Shown piece by piece: positions 16,018-24,140 of a stretch of DNA of 36,311 bases. Under the pieces are notes generated by a model that worked only from the letters and a program-made list of their open reading frames with translations, did not search any database and was not told where the DNA came from. Source of the DNA: Persebacter sp051008975 (GTDB lineage: Bacteria > Pseudomonadota > Gammaproteobacteria > Tethybacterales > Persebacteraceae). The stretch spans positions 1 through 36,311 of the forward strand of contig JBPCXA010000095.1 in the NCBI GenBank assembly GCA_051008975.1, read 5' to 3'. Numbering within the stretch: the first letter of the stretch is position 1; each line of letters begins with the position of its first letter. The translations under genes were made by a program, and so were the position numbers.

Positions 16018-17361
16018 ATGCCCCCCCCCCCCGATTCAATTTTCAAGGCGAACGACATCCGCGGCGTGTTCGGGGAGACGCTTTCGGCGGACGGCGTCCG
16101 GCAAATCGGACTCGCGCTTGCCGCCGCCGCGCGGGATTGCGGCGGCAGGATCGCGGTCGCCCGCGACGGCAGACTTTCCAGCCCGGAACTTTCGCGCGCG
16201 CTGGTCGCCGGACTTTGCGAGGGCGGCGCGCGCGTTTCGGACATCGGACTCGCGCCGACTCCGGCGCTGTATTTCGCCGCCCACGAAATCGCCGGAGGCA
16301 ACGGCGCGATGATCACCGGCAGCCACAATCCGCCCGCCCACAACGGGATTAAAATGATGATCGGCGGCGAGACGCTCGGCGGCGTACGCGCCCGCGAATT
16401 GCTTTCCGAAACGAAAGTTGTAAAAACGGGGGGGGGGGCGGAATTCGCGAAGATGAAGGAAAACTATATCAACGCGGCGACGCGGGCGGCGGGTGTTTCG
16501 CCGCCGCTGCATTTGGTGGTCGACGCCGGCAACGGCGCGGCGGGCGAATATGCGCCGGAGTTGTACCGCCGTCTCGGACATAAAGTTACGCCGCTGTTTT
16601 GCGACATTGACGGCGCGTTTCCGAATCATCATCCCGATCCGGCGCAGCCGGAAAACTTGACCTTCGCGCGGGAGAAACTGCGCGAAACCGGCGCCGACGC
16701 GGCGTTCGTCTTTGACGGCGACGGCGACCGCCTGGGGGTGGTTTTGCCCGGCGCGGAGGACTGGGTTTTTCCCGACCGCCTATTGATGCTGCTGGCGCGC
16801 GACATGCTAAGCCGCAACGCCGGGGCGCGGGTGGTGTTCGATGTGAAATGCACCGCCCATCTCGCGCCGTGGATCGTCCGATACGGCGGCGTTCCCGACA
16901 TGCGCCCGACCGGACACGCGTTTATTAAAAAACGGATGCGGGAGACCGGCGCGCTTTTGGGCGGCGAAATGAGCGGGCATTTTTATTTCGCCGAAAACTG
17001 GCGCGGCTTTGACGACGCGCTTTTGGCGGGCGCGAAACTGGCGGCGATTTTCGCCGATTCGCCGGCGCCGCTTTCCGACGTGCCGCGCGCCGCCGCCTCG
17101 CCGGAAATCGTGCTGGACATCGGCGGGCGGGACGGACATTCGCTGATTGCGAAACTCGTCCGCCGCGCGAAGTTTGACGGCGCGCAATTGTCGCTGATGG
17201 ACGGAATTCGCGCCGAATATGCGGACGGTTTCGGACTGGCGCGCGCCTCCAACACGACTTCGTCCCTGGTGCTGCGTTTCGAAGGACGCGACGAAGCCGC
17301 GCTGTCCAGAATCCGCGACGAATTCCGCCGCGCCCTCGCGCTGGTGAATGTGGAGTTTTAG
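16018..17361 (+). CDS. manB: Phosphomannomutase / phosphoglucomutase with two homopolymer tracts
   Basis: A 447-residue member of the alpha-D-phosphohexomutase family (AlgC/ManB type). It interconverts mannose-6-P and mannose-1-P and feeds GDP-mannose synthesis with the pyrophosphorylase gene at 21.1 kb. The phosphoserine loop is TGSHNPP with Ser102. The Mg site is DGDGDR with Asp233, Asp235 and Asp237. The sugar-binding loop is GGEMSGHFYF, and the phosphate-binding loop near the end is RASNTTSSLVLRFE. The ATG follows the previous stop directly. Codons 2-5 are a run of 12 C (Pro4) and codons 138-140 lie in a run of 11 G (Gly3). Both are in frame now, so the gene is ON. Slippage at either would inactivate it, and the first would do so from the fifth residue. 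Proline-rich residues 2-5 are absent from typical relatives, whose N-termini begin near the IFKANDIRG motif. Confidence 0.93.
   Translation: MPPPPDSIFKANDIRGVFGETLSADGVRQIGLALAAAARDCGGRIAVARDGRLSSPELSRALVAGLCEGGARVSDIGLAPTPALYFAAHEIAGGNGAMITGSHNPPAHNGIKMMIGGETLGGVRARELLSETKVVKTGGGAEFAKMKENYINAATRAAGVSPPLHLVVDAGNGAAGEYAPELYRRLGHKVTPLFCDIDGAFPNHHPDPAQPENLTFAREKLRETGADAAFVFDGDGDRLGVVLPGAEDWVFPDRLLMLLARDMLSRNAGARVVFDVKCTAHLAPWIVRYGGVPDMRPTGHAFIKKRMRETGALLGGEMSGHFYFAENWRGFDDALLAGAKLAAIFADSPAPLSDVPRAAASPEIVLDIGGRDGHSLIAKLVRRAKFDGAQLSLMDGIRAEYADGFGLARASNTTSSLVLRFEGRDEAALSRIRDEFRRALALVNVEF
16021..16032 (+). repeat. Poly-C tract (12 C) immediately after the manB start codon
   Basis: Twelve C directly follow ATG 16018-16020. 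A tract at this place is an all-or-none switch, since a 1- or 2-base change shifts the whole protein. Confidence 0.92.
16428..16438 (+). repeat. Poly-G tract (11 G) within manB
   Basis: A second homopolymer in the same gene, coding Gly-Gly-Gly in a surface loop between domains 1 and 2. It is in frame now. Confidence 0.9.
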
Positions 17362-17527
17362 TGGGCGAAATATTCGCTCCTTTTCGCCTTCCGACAAAAA
17401 AATAATTTTCCCTTTCGCCGCCGGAACATAAAAATTCCGCCTTTCGCAAAATAAAAATTTTCTTTCGTTTCGGCGAAAAAATCGGACGCACGAGAAAGCG
17501 TCGCCGCCGTTTTCGGATTTTTGCGGG

Positions 17528-17533
17528 TATAAT
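17528..17533 (+). promoter_or_regulatory. -10 hexamer TATAAT, 6 nt before the yhdP ATG
   Basis: A perfect TATAAT, six bases, then ATG 17540. The 166 bp before it (17362-17527) hold no gene and are notably A/T-rich, with several TTTCGCC-like motifs of no clear function. Confidence 0.65.
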
Positions 17534-17539
17534 GGCGGA

Positions 17540-20500
17540 ATGCGTTGGGCGGGCGGATTTTTTGCGGCGCTGTTGACATTGCTTTTCTTGTCGGTCGCAT
17601 TTCTATACGGCGCGAATTTATATTTGCGCGACGGCGGCGGACAAATCGGCGACATCATCCGCCGCTATGCGCCGGGTACGGAGGTGCGCTTTTCCCGCGC
17701 CGGGCTGCGTCTGGGATTCGGCGCGGCGGCGTTTTACGCCGAAAACCTGCGTTTGGAAGACGGAAAAGGATCGGAAATACACGCGCCGCGGGCGGACTTC
17801 TGGCTCGGCGCGGACGGCATCGTCGCGGTGCTGCACGACCCCGAAATTACGATACGGCGCGGCGCGGGACCGCCGCCGGTCCTCGGCGAATGGACGGCGG
17901 AGGCGCGGCGGGCGAAAGTGCGCTGGCTGGACGCGGACGGCGTTTCCCTGACCCTGCACAACGCGCTGCTGCGGGCGCGCCACGCCCAAGGGCGATTGCG
18001 GGCGAGCGTTCTGGAAGAAACGGACGACGGACGGGAGTTGCGCGCCGCCGCCGATATGCGCGTCGGCGAAGACGGCGTCCGCGGCGTCGCCGAATTGGCG
18101 GTAAAAAACTGGCCGCCCGGCGTCCTCCCGCCGCAATGGAAAGAATGGGAGAAAATGCAATTGACCGTCCGCGCGCATATTGACGAAGACGGCGCGCGGT
18201 TTTTCGCCGCCGGCGATTCCGCGCCCGGCGGCGATTTGACGGCGGCGGCGCGATTTCGCGCAAACGGATATTGGGACGGCGAAACGGCAAACATCACCGC
18301 CGCAATCGCCGCCGAAAAATGGATTCCGGTTGCGGACGCGCCGCCGCTTTCCGCCCTTTTGCGCGGCGATTTGCAATATCGGGACGGCGTCTGGCGGTGG
18401 CGCGGCGACATTCTCGCGGCGGGCGAAGACGGAATCGCGGGCGGAAAAATACGCGCGCGCGGCGACAGAACAAACATCGCGGACGCGGACGCCGATTTGC
18501 GGATTGTCGGCGTACCGGCGCAATCTTTGTGGAAATATGTACCGCAAACGGAGACGCGGGAGTGGCTGGCGGATTCGGTCGCCGGGGGGACGATTACTTT
18601 CGCCCGTCTGCGCGCGCGCGGTTTGCCGCCGAATTTACGGACGGAATTGACCGCGGCGTTTTCCGGCGGACGGATTCGCGTCGCCGAAGGATGGCCGGAC
18701 GCGCGGCGCCTCAACGGCATTTTGACGGCGGACGAAGACCGCGTTATCGTCGCCGGAGAGGGCGAAATCGCCGGGGCGGCGGCGGATTCGGTGCGCGCGC
18801 ATATTCCGTTTTCGGACGCGGAGACGCCCGCCACTTTGTATTTGCGCGCCGCGTTTAATCGCGCGCCGCTGCCTTCGTATTTGGCGGCGGCGCGCGCCCT
18901 GCCGCCCGCCCGCGACGAAGTGGAATCGGTCATGCGGCGGCTGCATTTTTCCGGCGACGCGCGTCTTTCCTTGGCGATGCAGGTGCCGCTGGCGGCGGCG
19001 GAAAATGCCGCCTTCGACGCGCGACTGACGATTTTGGGGGACGGCGAAATTTCCGTCGCCGGCGCGGAGTTGCCGCCGCTGTCCGCCGTTTCCGGCGCGG
19101 CGACAATCGCCGACGACGGCGTCCGCGCCGGGCTGCGGGGGCGTTTGGAAAACGCGCCGGTTTCGCTTTTTGCGGAAAACGAAACCATTCGGATTCACGG
19201 GACTATTCCGGCGACGGTCGCCTTGTCGGTCGCCGGAATTACCGGATTTCCGGCGTCCGGCGCGGCGAAATTTACGCTGCGGCGGGACGGACGAAAGACG
19301 GCGTTTATTTCCGATTTGCGCGGCGTGTCTTTCGCCCTGCCGCCGCCGCTGGCAAAGACGGCGGATGAGACGGCGTTTTTGCGGGCGGAAACGGCGGACG
19401 GCGAGACGCAGGCGTCTTTGCATTTGCGCGGCGACGATTTTTTGCTGCAGCACAACGGCGGCGGTATGGACATTGCGATTAACGAATCGCAACGCGCGCC
19501 GCCCGCGAAAGGCGCGTATATTCACGGCGAACTCCGCGGAATTCGCGGCGGCGCGGAATGGCTGGCGTTCGGCGGCGGCGGCGATGATGTCGCGCTGTCG
19601 CTGGCGTTCGCCGATTCCGAGGTGTTGAATATGCCGCGGCAAAATTTGACCGTGCGCGCGCCGCCGCCCGGCGCGGACGGCGCGCGGCGGATTATTTTGC
19701 GCGGAGACGCGGTGGACGGCGCGGTGTCGTATCGCCCCGGCGCGTTGCGGGCGGAATTGTCGCGTTTGCGGCTGGCGAATTTGCCCGGCGGCGACGCCGC
19801 GCCGGACATTCGCGGATTGTCGGTCGTCGCGGCGGCGGACGATTTGCACATCGGCGGCGTCGCGCTGGGCGCGCTTACTTTGCGCGGCGCGCCCGCCGGC
19901 GACGGCTGGATTCTCAATACGCTGCGGGTGGAAAACGGCGAAAACGCCCTCGCCGCGGGCGGACTGTACGACGGCGCGCGCACCGAATTGACGGTACTCT
20001 TTTCCGCGCCGGACGCCGCCGCGGCGCTGGAAACTTTCGGGCAGAATAATGTCGTCTCCGAAGGCGGCGCGACGTTGGCGGGCGGCGTGTCGTGGCCCGG
20101 CGCGCCGCCGGATTTTTCGCTGGACTTGATGGAGGGGAACATCAGTTTGCTGGCGGAAGATTTGCGCTATCTGAAATCGGAGCAGGGGGTGATCGGATTT
20201 TTGGCGGTGTTTTCGCCGCAGTCGCTGCTGCAGCTCGGCTTCACCGAACTCGGGCGGGAGGGTGTGCAAATTAAGACGATGCGCGGCGAAATCGCGCTGC
20301 GCGGCGGCTCCGCGGAGTTCCGGGATATTGTGATGGAAAACGACGATCTCAACATCAGTTTGCGGGGCGAGACCGATTTGCGCGCGCGGACGCTAGACAT
20401 CAGCGGGCGAGTGCGCCCCGGCAACCGCCTACTGAACGCCGGTTCCGCGGCGGGCATCGGCGCGATCGCCACGGTGCAGCCGATCGCGCTCGCCGCCGGA

Positions 20501-20650
20501 TGGTTTTTGGGAAAGATTTTTGAGAAACCGCTGTCCGAAATCGGCGCCTACGACTACACCGTCACCGGCGTTTGGAGCGATCCGAAATACACCGAAGGCG
20601 GCGATTCCCCGGTCCGCGCGGACGGCAAAACCGGCGGCGAACCGCGGTAA
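17540..20650 (+). CDS. yhdP: YhdP-family AsmA-like protein (DUF3971)
   Basis: A 1036-residue protein with a single N-terminal transmembrane helix (FFAALLTLLFLSVAFLYGANLYL). A very long periplasmic part of repeating beta-strands follows, the AsmA/TamB/YhdP bridge fold. DUF3971-like sequence lies in the middle (LWKYVPQTETREWLADSVAGGTI). The typical C-terminal AsmA_2 block is present: SLDLMEGNISLLAEDLRYLKSEQG, IGFLAVFSPQSLLQLGF, FRDIVMENDDLNISLRGETDL and VQPIALAAGWFLGKIFEKPLSE. E. coli YhdP (about 1266 residues) helps carry phospholipids to the outer membrane; this form is shorter. Envelope genes flank it on both sides. Confidence 0.88.
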   Translation: MRWAGGFFAALLTLLFLSVAFLYGANLYLRDGGGQIGDIIRRYAPGTEVRFSRAGLRLGFGAAAFYAENLRLEDGKGSEIHAPRADFWLGADGIVAVLHDPEITIRRGAGPPPVLGEWTAEARRAKVRWLDADGVSLTLHNALLRARHAQGRLRASVLEETDDGRELRAAADMRVGEDGVRGVAELAVKNWPPGVLPPQWKEWEKMQLTVRAHIDEDGARFFAAGDSAPGGDLTAAARFRANGYWDGETANITAAIAAEKWIPVADAPPLSALLRGDLQYRDGVWRWRGDILAAGEDGIAGGKIRARGDRTNIADADADLRIVGVPAQSLWKYVPQTETREWLADSVAGGTITFARLRARGLPPNLRTELTAAFSGGRIRVAEGWPDARRLNGILTADEDRVIVAGEGEIAGAAADSVRAHIPFSDAETPATLYLRAAFNRAPLPSYLAAARALPPARDEVESVMRRLHFSGDARLSLAMQVPLAAAENAAFDARLTILGDGEISVAGAELPPLSAVSGAATIADDGVRAGLRGRLENAPVSLFAENETIRIHGTIPATVALSVAGITGFPASGAAKFTLRRDGRKTAFISDLRGVSFALPPPLAKTADETAFLRAETADGETQASLHLRGDDFLLQHNGGGMDIAINESQRAPPAKGAYIHGELRGIRGGAEWLAFGGGGDDVALSLAFADSEVLNMPRQNLTVRAPPPGADGARRIILRGDAVDGAVSYRPGALRAELSRLRLANLPGGDAAPDIRGLSVVAAADDLHIGGVALGALTLRGAPAGDGWILNTLRVENGENALAAGGLYDGARTELTVLFSAPDAAAALETFGQNNVVSEGGATLAGGVSWPGAPPDFSLDLMEGNISLLAEDLRYLKSEQGVIGFLAVFSPQSLLQLGFTELGREGVQIKTMRGEIALRGGSAEFRDIVMENDDLNISLRGETDLRARTLDISGRVRPGNRLLNAGSAAGIGAIATVQPIALAAGWFLGKIFEKPLSEIGAYDYTVTGVWSDPKYTEGGDSPVRADGKTGGEPR

Positions 20651-20728
20651 AATGCAACGGGCGAAATCGCCGGTTTTATGTCATAATTGTTTTTTATTTT
20701 TCGAATCTTTTCCAAGAAAGGCGCGGCG

Positions 20729-21040
20729 ATGCAACCACTGAAACAAATGAAACGACTGGCGGGAATTGCGGCGAAAATCGCCGCCGGCGCGGCGTGCGTC
20801 TTCGGCGGCGCGGCGTCCGCCGAAGATTTTGATTCCATCGCCGAATGCGAAAAATCGCCGTACTGCCGTTTGAACGAAGAGATCGGCGATCAAATCCGCC
20901 AAACGCCGCCGCCGGAATCGGCGGAAGAATTTTCGCGCGAACCCGGAGAATCCCTGTATAAAAACAAAAAATCCGAACACTTGTACGAACCCAAAAACAG
21001 CGTTTTGGATTATATTGATTCGCTGTTGACGGAGCGATAA
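20729..21040 (+). CDS. Small secreted protein of unknown function
   Basis: 103 residues. A signal peptide runs to about residue 31 (…AACVFGGAASA|EDF). The mature part is about 72 residues and strongly acidic, with a single Cys pair (CEKSPYC) and a charged tail (KNKKSEHLYEPKNSV…SLLTER). AAGAAAGG lies about 8 bases before ATG 20729, which decides this start over the TTG at 20687. A CATAAT box sits at 20682-20687. No family was recognised. It sits between yhdP and manC, possibly as an independent unit. Confidence 0.65.
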   Translation: MQPLKQMKRLAGIAAKIAAGAACVFGGAASAEDFDSIAECEKSPYCRLNEEIGDQIRQTPPPESAEEFSREPGESLYKNKKSEHLYEPKNSVLDYIDSLLTER

Positions 21041-21041
21041 A

Positions 21042-21080
21042 CGCCGCCGCCGCGTCCCGGCGACCGGCGGGCGGCGGCGG
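21042..21080 (+). terminator. Strong GC hairpin before manC
   Basis: A 10-bp GC-only stem (21044-21053 with 21071-21080) with a 17-base loop begins three bases after the stop of the small secreted gene. There is no U-tract. A second palindrome, GGCGGATATTCCGCC, follows at about 21087-21101. It could protect the mRNA end or mark termination. Confidence 0.4.
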
Positions 21081-21107
21081 TGCGCGGCGGATATTCCGCC
21101 GTTCCGC

Positions 21108-21113
21108 TATAAT
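21108..21113 (+). promoter_or_regulatory. -10 hexamer TATAAT, 7 nt before the manC ATG
   Basis: A perfect TATAAT, seven bases, then ATG 21121. No Shine-Dalgarno sequence is present. Confidence 0.65.
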
Positions 21114-21120
21114 TGCGGCG

Positions 21121-22551
21121 ATGGATTCTTTCGTGGCAGCGGTGATTTGCGGCGGCGGCGGACTGCGTTTGTGGCCGCTGTCGCGCGCCGCCTACGCGAA
21201 ACCTTTCGTCCGTCTGCCGGGGCGCGACCGCCCGCTGCTCGCCGACACTTTCGCCCGCATCGCGCAATCGCCGGACGCCCCCGCCGCGATTATCGTTATC
21301 GCCGCGGAAAACGATATTCCGATGTGCCGCCGGACGGCGGCGGAATATGCGCCGAAAATTCCGCATTTGTTCGTCGGCGAACCGGAGGGGCGCGACACCG
21401 CCCCGGCGATCGCGGCGGCGGCGTGCCTGTCGGCAAAGCGATTCGGGGAGGAAACGCCGCTGCTGGTTCTGCCCGCCGATCATGCGGTGGCGCGGGCGGA
21501 TAATTTCTGGCGGGCGGCGATGCGGGCGGCGCGGGCGGCGGCGGACGGAAAAATCGCCCTGCTCGGCGTTCCGCCCGATTCTCCGGCGACCGGCTACGGC
21601 TATATTGAACGCGGCACGATGGAATCCGAATCGCAATTCGCGGTGCGCCGTTTTGTCGAAAAACCGGACGCCGCGCGCGCCGCGCAATTTCTGGCGGACG
21701 GAAATTTTTTGTGGAACGCCGGAATTTTCAGTTTTACGCCGCAAACGCTGTTTTCGGAACTGCGGTCGGAAACGCCGGAATTGTTCGCGCCACTGGACGA
21801 TTTGCGGAAGACAATCGGCGGCGATTCGGATTCGTGGTCGCCGCCGCAAAAACATTACGCGCGTCTGCCGAAAATTTCGTTTGACTACGCCGTGATGGAA
21901 AAAACCCGCCGCGCCTCGGTCGTCGCCGCCGAAAATACGGGATGGAGCGACGTCGGCTCGTGGCGCGCCGTCGCCGAAACCCTTCCCGCCGATGCGGACG
22001 GCAACCGCAACTTCGCCGCCGCCGAATTGTTGGATTGCAAAAATTGTTTTGTCGCCGGCGGACATCGCTTAATCGCCGCCGTCGGCGCGCGCGATTTGCA
22101 TATCGTGGATACGCCGGATGCATTGTTGATTTCCGCCGCCGCCGATTCCGAAAAAGTGCGCGATCTCGCCGCGCATTTGCGCGCGCAAAAACGCCCGCAG
22201 GCGGAAACGCCGGCGACGGTGCGGCGTCCGTGGGGCGAATATACGGTGCTGTCCGAAGGCGACGGCTACAAAGTAAAACGCATTTCCGTATCGCCCGGCG
22301 GCAAGCTCAGTCTGCAGTCGCACCGCCGCCGCAGCGAACATTGGACGACCGTCGCCGGGACGATGACGGTGACGATTGACGAACGGGAATTCGCGCAAGC
22401 GGCGGGCGCGGCGTGTTTCGTACCGCTCGGCGCGAAGCATCGGATGGCGAACGACACCGCCGCCGAAGCGGCGATTATTGAGGTGCAAATCGGCGATTAT
22501 CTGGGCGAAGACGACATCGTCCGCTACGAAGATATTTACGGTCGGCGGTGA
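21121..22551 (+). CDS. manC: Mannose-1-phosphate guanylyltransferase / mannose-6-phosphate isomerase
   Basis: A 476-residue bifunctional type II enzyme. It makes GDP-mannose from Man-1-P and GTP and also isomerises fructose-6-P to mannose-6-P. The N-terminal nucleotidyltransferase domain has GGGGLRLWPLSR, where the usual Thr is Leu. It also has EPEGRDTAPAIA, VLPADHAV, ATGYGYIE, FVEKPD, WNAGIFSF and the GWSDVGSW motif. The C-terminal cupin spans about 355-470 and has VRRPWGEYTVL, VKRISVSPGGKLSLQSH, RRRSEHWTTVAGT and VPLGAKHRM, which carry the metal-binding His and Glu. With manB it supplies GDP-mannose for surface polysaccharide. It is separated from manB by yhdP and has its own promoter. Confidence 0.95.
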   Translation: MDSFVAAVICGGGGLRLWPLSRAAYAKPFVRLPGRDRPLLADTFARIAQSPDAPAAIIVIAAENDIPMCRRTAAEYAPKIPHLFVGEPEGRDTAPAIAAAACLSAKRFGEETPLLVLPADHAVARADNFWRAAMRAARAAADGKIALLGVPPDSPATGYGYIERGTMESESQFAVRRFVEKPDAARAAQFLADGNFLWNAGIFSFTPQTLFSELRSETPELFAPLDDLRKTIGGDSDSWSPPQKHYARLPKISFDYAVMEKTRRASVVAAENTGWSDVGSWRAVAETLPADADGNRNFAAAELLDCKNCFVAGGHRLIAAVGARDLHIVDTPDALLISAAADSEKVRDLAAHLRAQKRPQAETPATVRRPWGEYTVLSEGDGYKVKRISVSPGGKLSLQSHRRRSEHWTTVAGTMTVTIDEREFAQAAGAACFVPLGAKHRMANDTAAEAAIIEVQIGDYLGEDDIVRYEDIYGRR

Positions 22552-22558
22552 AATGTGG

Positions 22559-22594
22559 TACAATCCGAAAACGGCGGAGGCGATTCTCTCCGCC
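22559..22594 (+). promoter_or_regulatory. TACAAT box and leader hairpin before the small coiled-coil gene
   Basis: TACAAT at 22559-22564 lies just after the manC stop. The transcript would carry a 7-bp hairpin GGCGGAG / CTCCGCC (22573-22579 with 22588-22594, 8-base loop), then AAAAGGAG before ATG 22615. Unlike most genes here, this one has a real leader. Confidence 0.45.
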
Positions 22595-22614
22595 GGAATA
22601 AAAAGGAGCAGGGC

Positions 22615-22848
22615 ATGGAATGGGCGATAGGCGCGATGGTCATAGCGTTAGGCGCAACCATTGAAATTCGGCGGATGATGGAGTCGTTGCGGAAAGATTT
22701 CCGCGAAGAGATTCGTCGTAGCGGCGAATCGCTGTGCGCGGAAATGAATCGCGGTTTTGACCGTCTGCACAACGACATAGAGTCGCTGCGAAGGCAGATG
22801 GCGGCGATGGCGGAAAAGTTGGGCGCGACGACCGCGCGGTCGGAGTAA
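22615..22848 (+). CDS. Small membrane-anchored coiled-coil protein
   Basis: 77 residues. A short N-terminal hydrophobic stretch (EWAIGAMVIALGATIEI) is followed by a long charged amphipathic helix (RRMMESLRKDFREEIRR, then FDRLHNDIESLRRQMAAMAEKL). The hydrophobic heptad spacing suggests a coiled coil. AAGGAG lies about 7 bases before ATG 22615, which decides the start over the in-frame GTG at 22555. No family was recognised. Similar short proteins occur widely as uncharacterised membrane-tethered oligomers. Confidence 0.6.
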   Translation: MEWAIGAMVIALGATIEIRRMMESLRKDFREEIRRSGESLCAEMNRGFDRLHNDIESLRRQMAAMAEKLGATTARSE

Positions 22849-22896
22849 TCTCCGCGAACCATCGTCCGCCCGCCAAATGTCGGGGGCAAGGCATAA

Positions 22897-23292
22897 TCAA
22901 TCAAAGATTGATTCCCAAATTGATTCCCAGAACCCCTTTTCTTTTTGGGGAGCCCACTCCTTCATTGCATTAAAACACTGGGTGTACAACTTGTGCCGTG
23001 CCGCCCTCTCGGAGACAAGTTTCCCAAAAAGAGAATCCAAAGTTTCTCTTTCCTTGCCCAAATGAACCGCAATTTTGTCACAGTTCTCAAACACCACAAA
23101 TTGAGACCGGCAGTTCACGTACTTGTACCCACGCAAAATATCGTTGGCGACCGAGAGAATTTCATCCTCGATCGCGCCTATATCGGCTTTCTGCCGCTGA
23201 ATCTTGTCGTACCCTTCGCACCCATAGAGGTCGTCCGCCGCGTACGCCCAATTCAGAAGCCCTAAACACAAAACAATACAAAATACTCTCAT
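22897..23292 (-). CDS. Secreted Cys-containing protein of unknown function
   Basis: 131 residues. The signal peptide is MRVFCIVLCLGLLNWAYA with cleavage near residue 18. The mature part has four cysteines (GCEGYD, VNCRSQ, ENCDK, TQCFN), which could form two disulfides, and mostly helical, charged sequence. It ends with the tandem WESIWESIFD. Codon use and base composition are clearly less GC-rich than in neighbours, a sign of transfer. On the minus strand a TATAAT lies near 23333 and AAGGAG about 14 nt before ATG 23292. An in-frame ATG further upstream overlaps the -10 region, so the signal-peptide start was preferred. No family was recognised. Confidence 0.62.
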   Translation of the reverse strand: MRVFCIVLCLGLLNWAYAADDLYGCEGYDKIQRQKADIGAIEDEILSVANDILRGYKYVNCRSQFVVFENCDKIAVHLGKERETLDSLFGKLVSERAARHKLYTQCFNAMKEWAPQKEKGFWESIWESIFD

Positions 23293-23362
23293 CGGTTTCT
23301 TCTTTGCTCCTTGTAAGATAAACGCCGCCATTATACCCTATGCCGCCGAAAAATCCTAATTC

Positions 23363-23462
23363 CATTCCCGCGACCGCGGGAATCTCTGCGCCGCAAGGCG
23401 CATTTTGATTCGGCGGGAAGATCGCGCTGTCGCGCGATGAGATTCCGGCTTTCGCCGGAATG
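23363..23462. repeat. Composite palindromic repeat unit 4
   Basis: A 100-bp unit. Its left end has changed to ATTCCCGCGACCGCGGGAAT, still a perfect palindrome. The right end is canonical. Inner hairpins are TGCGCC-GCAA-GGCGCA and ATCGCGC-TGT-CGCGCGAT. It lies in the 23293-23633 gap, which otherwise holds only the purE upstream region (TATCAT at 23601-23606). Confidence 0.88.
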
Positions 23463-23633
23463 GCGGCGGGTGATTAGGGCGAAAATTGCGGGGCGGGCGG
23501 AATTCGGCGGACGGCGGCGAGGGCGGAATGAAAACGGAGGCGGCGAGGGGCGAAAGGCGGGGAGTTTGGCGGCGGATTTTTGTTATCATTCCGTTTTTAG
23601 TATCATAGCGGTTTTTTCTTTCGGAGGACGAAA

Positions 23634-24140
23634 ATGGTGGACGACAACGCGCCGCAAGTCGGCATTATGATGGGCAGCGAAAACGACTGGCCGGTGATGG
23701 CGAAGGCGGCGGAAATCCTGCGCGATTTCGCGGTCGGTTTCGAGACGCGGGTGATTTCGGCGCATCGGACGCCGGATTTGTTTTTTGAGTACGCCTCCGG
23801 GTTGGAGGCGCGCGGCATGCGCGTGATGATCGGCGGCGCGGGCGGGGCGGCGCATTTGCCCGGCGTGCTGGCGGCGAAGACGACTCTGCCGGTGCTGGGC
23901 GTGCCGATAAATGCGACGCCGCTGCGCGGGATGGATTCGCTGCTGGCGATTGTGCAGATGCCGCGCGGCATTCCGGTGGCGACTTTCGCGGTCGGCGAGC
24001 CGGGCGCGGCGAATGCGGCGTTGTTCGCGGCGGCGATTTTGGCGGGGACGGATCCGCGGCTGGCGGAAAAATTGAAGGAATATCGCGCGCAAATGGCGGA
24101 AAAAATCCGCAATACGCCGCCGCCGGAATTGCCGCAATGA
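23634..24140 (+). CDS. purE: N5-carboxyaminoimidazole ribonucleotide mutase
   Basis: 168 residues, the class I PurE of de novo purine synthesis, converting N5-CAIR to CAIR. Motifs are IMMGSENDWPVM (the CAIR-binding loop, with Asn where Ser is usual), VISAHRTPD, GGAGGAAHLPG and GVPINATPLRGMDSLLAIVQMP, then GIPVATFAVGEPGAANAALFAA. GGAGGA lies about 7 bases before ATG. Its stop overlaps the purC start by 4 bp. No purK is present in the window. Confidence 0.96.
   Translation: MVDDNAPQVGIMMGSENDWPVMAKAAEILRDFAVGFETRVISAHRTPDLFFEYASGLEARGMRVMIGGAGGAAHLPGVLAAKTTLPVLGVPINATPLRGMDSLLAIVQMPRGIPVATFAVGEPGAANAALFAAAILAGTDPRLAEKLKEYRAQMAEKIRNTPPPELPQ

Noticed and set aside
17734..20269. Long minus-strand open frames opposite yhdP (e.g. 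18635-20269)
   Set aside because: Arg/Ser/Ala-rich shadows from the GC-skewed third position, and no motifs.
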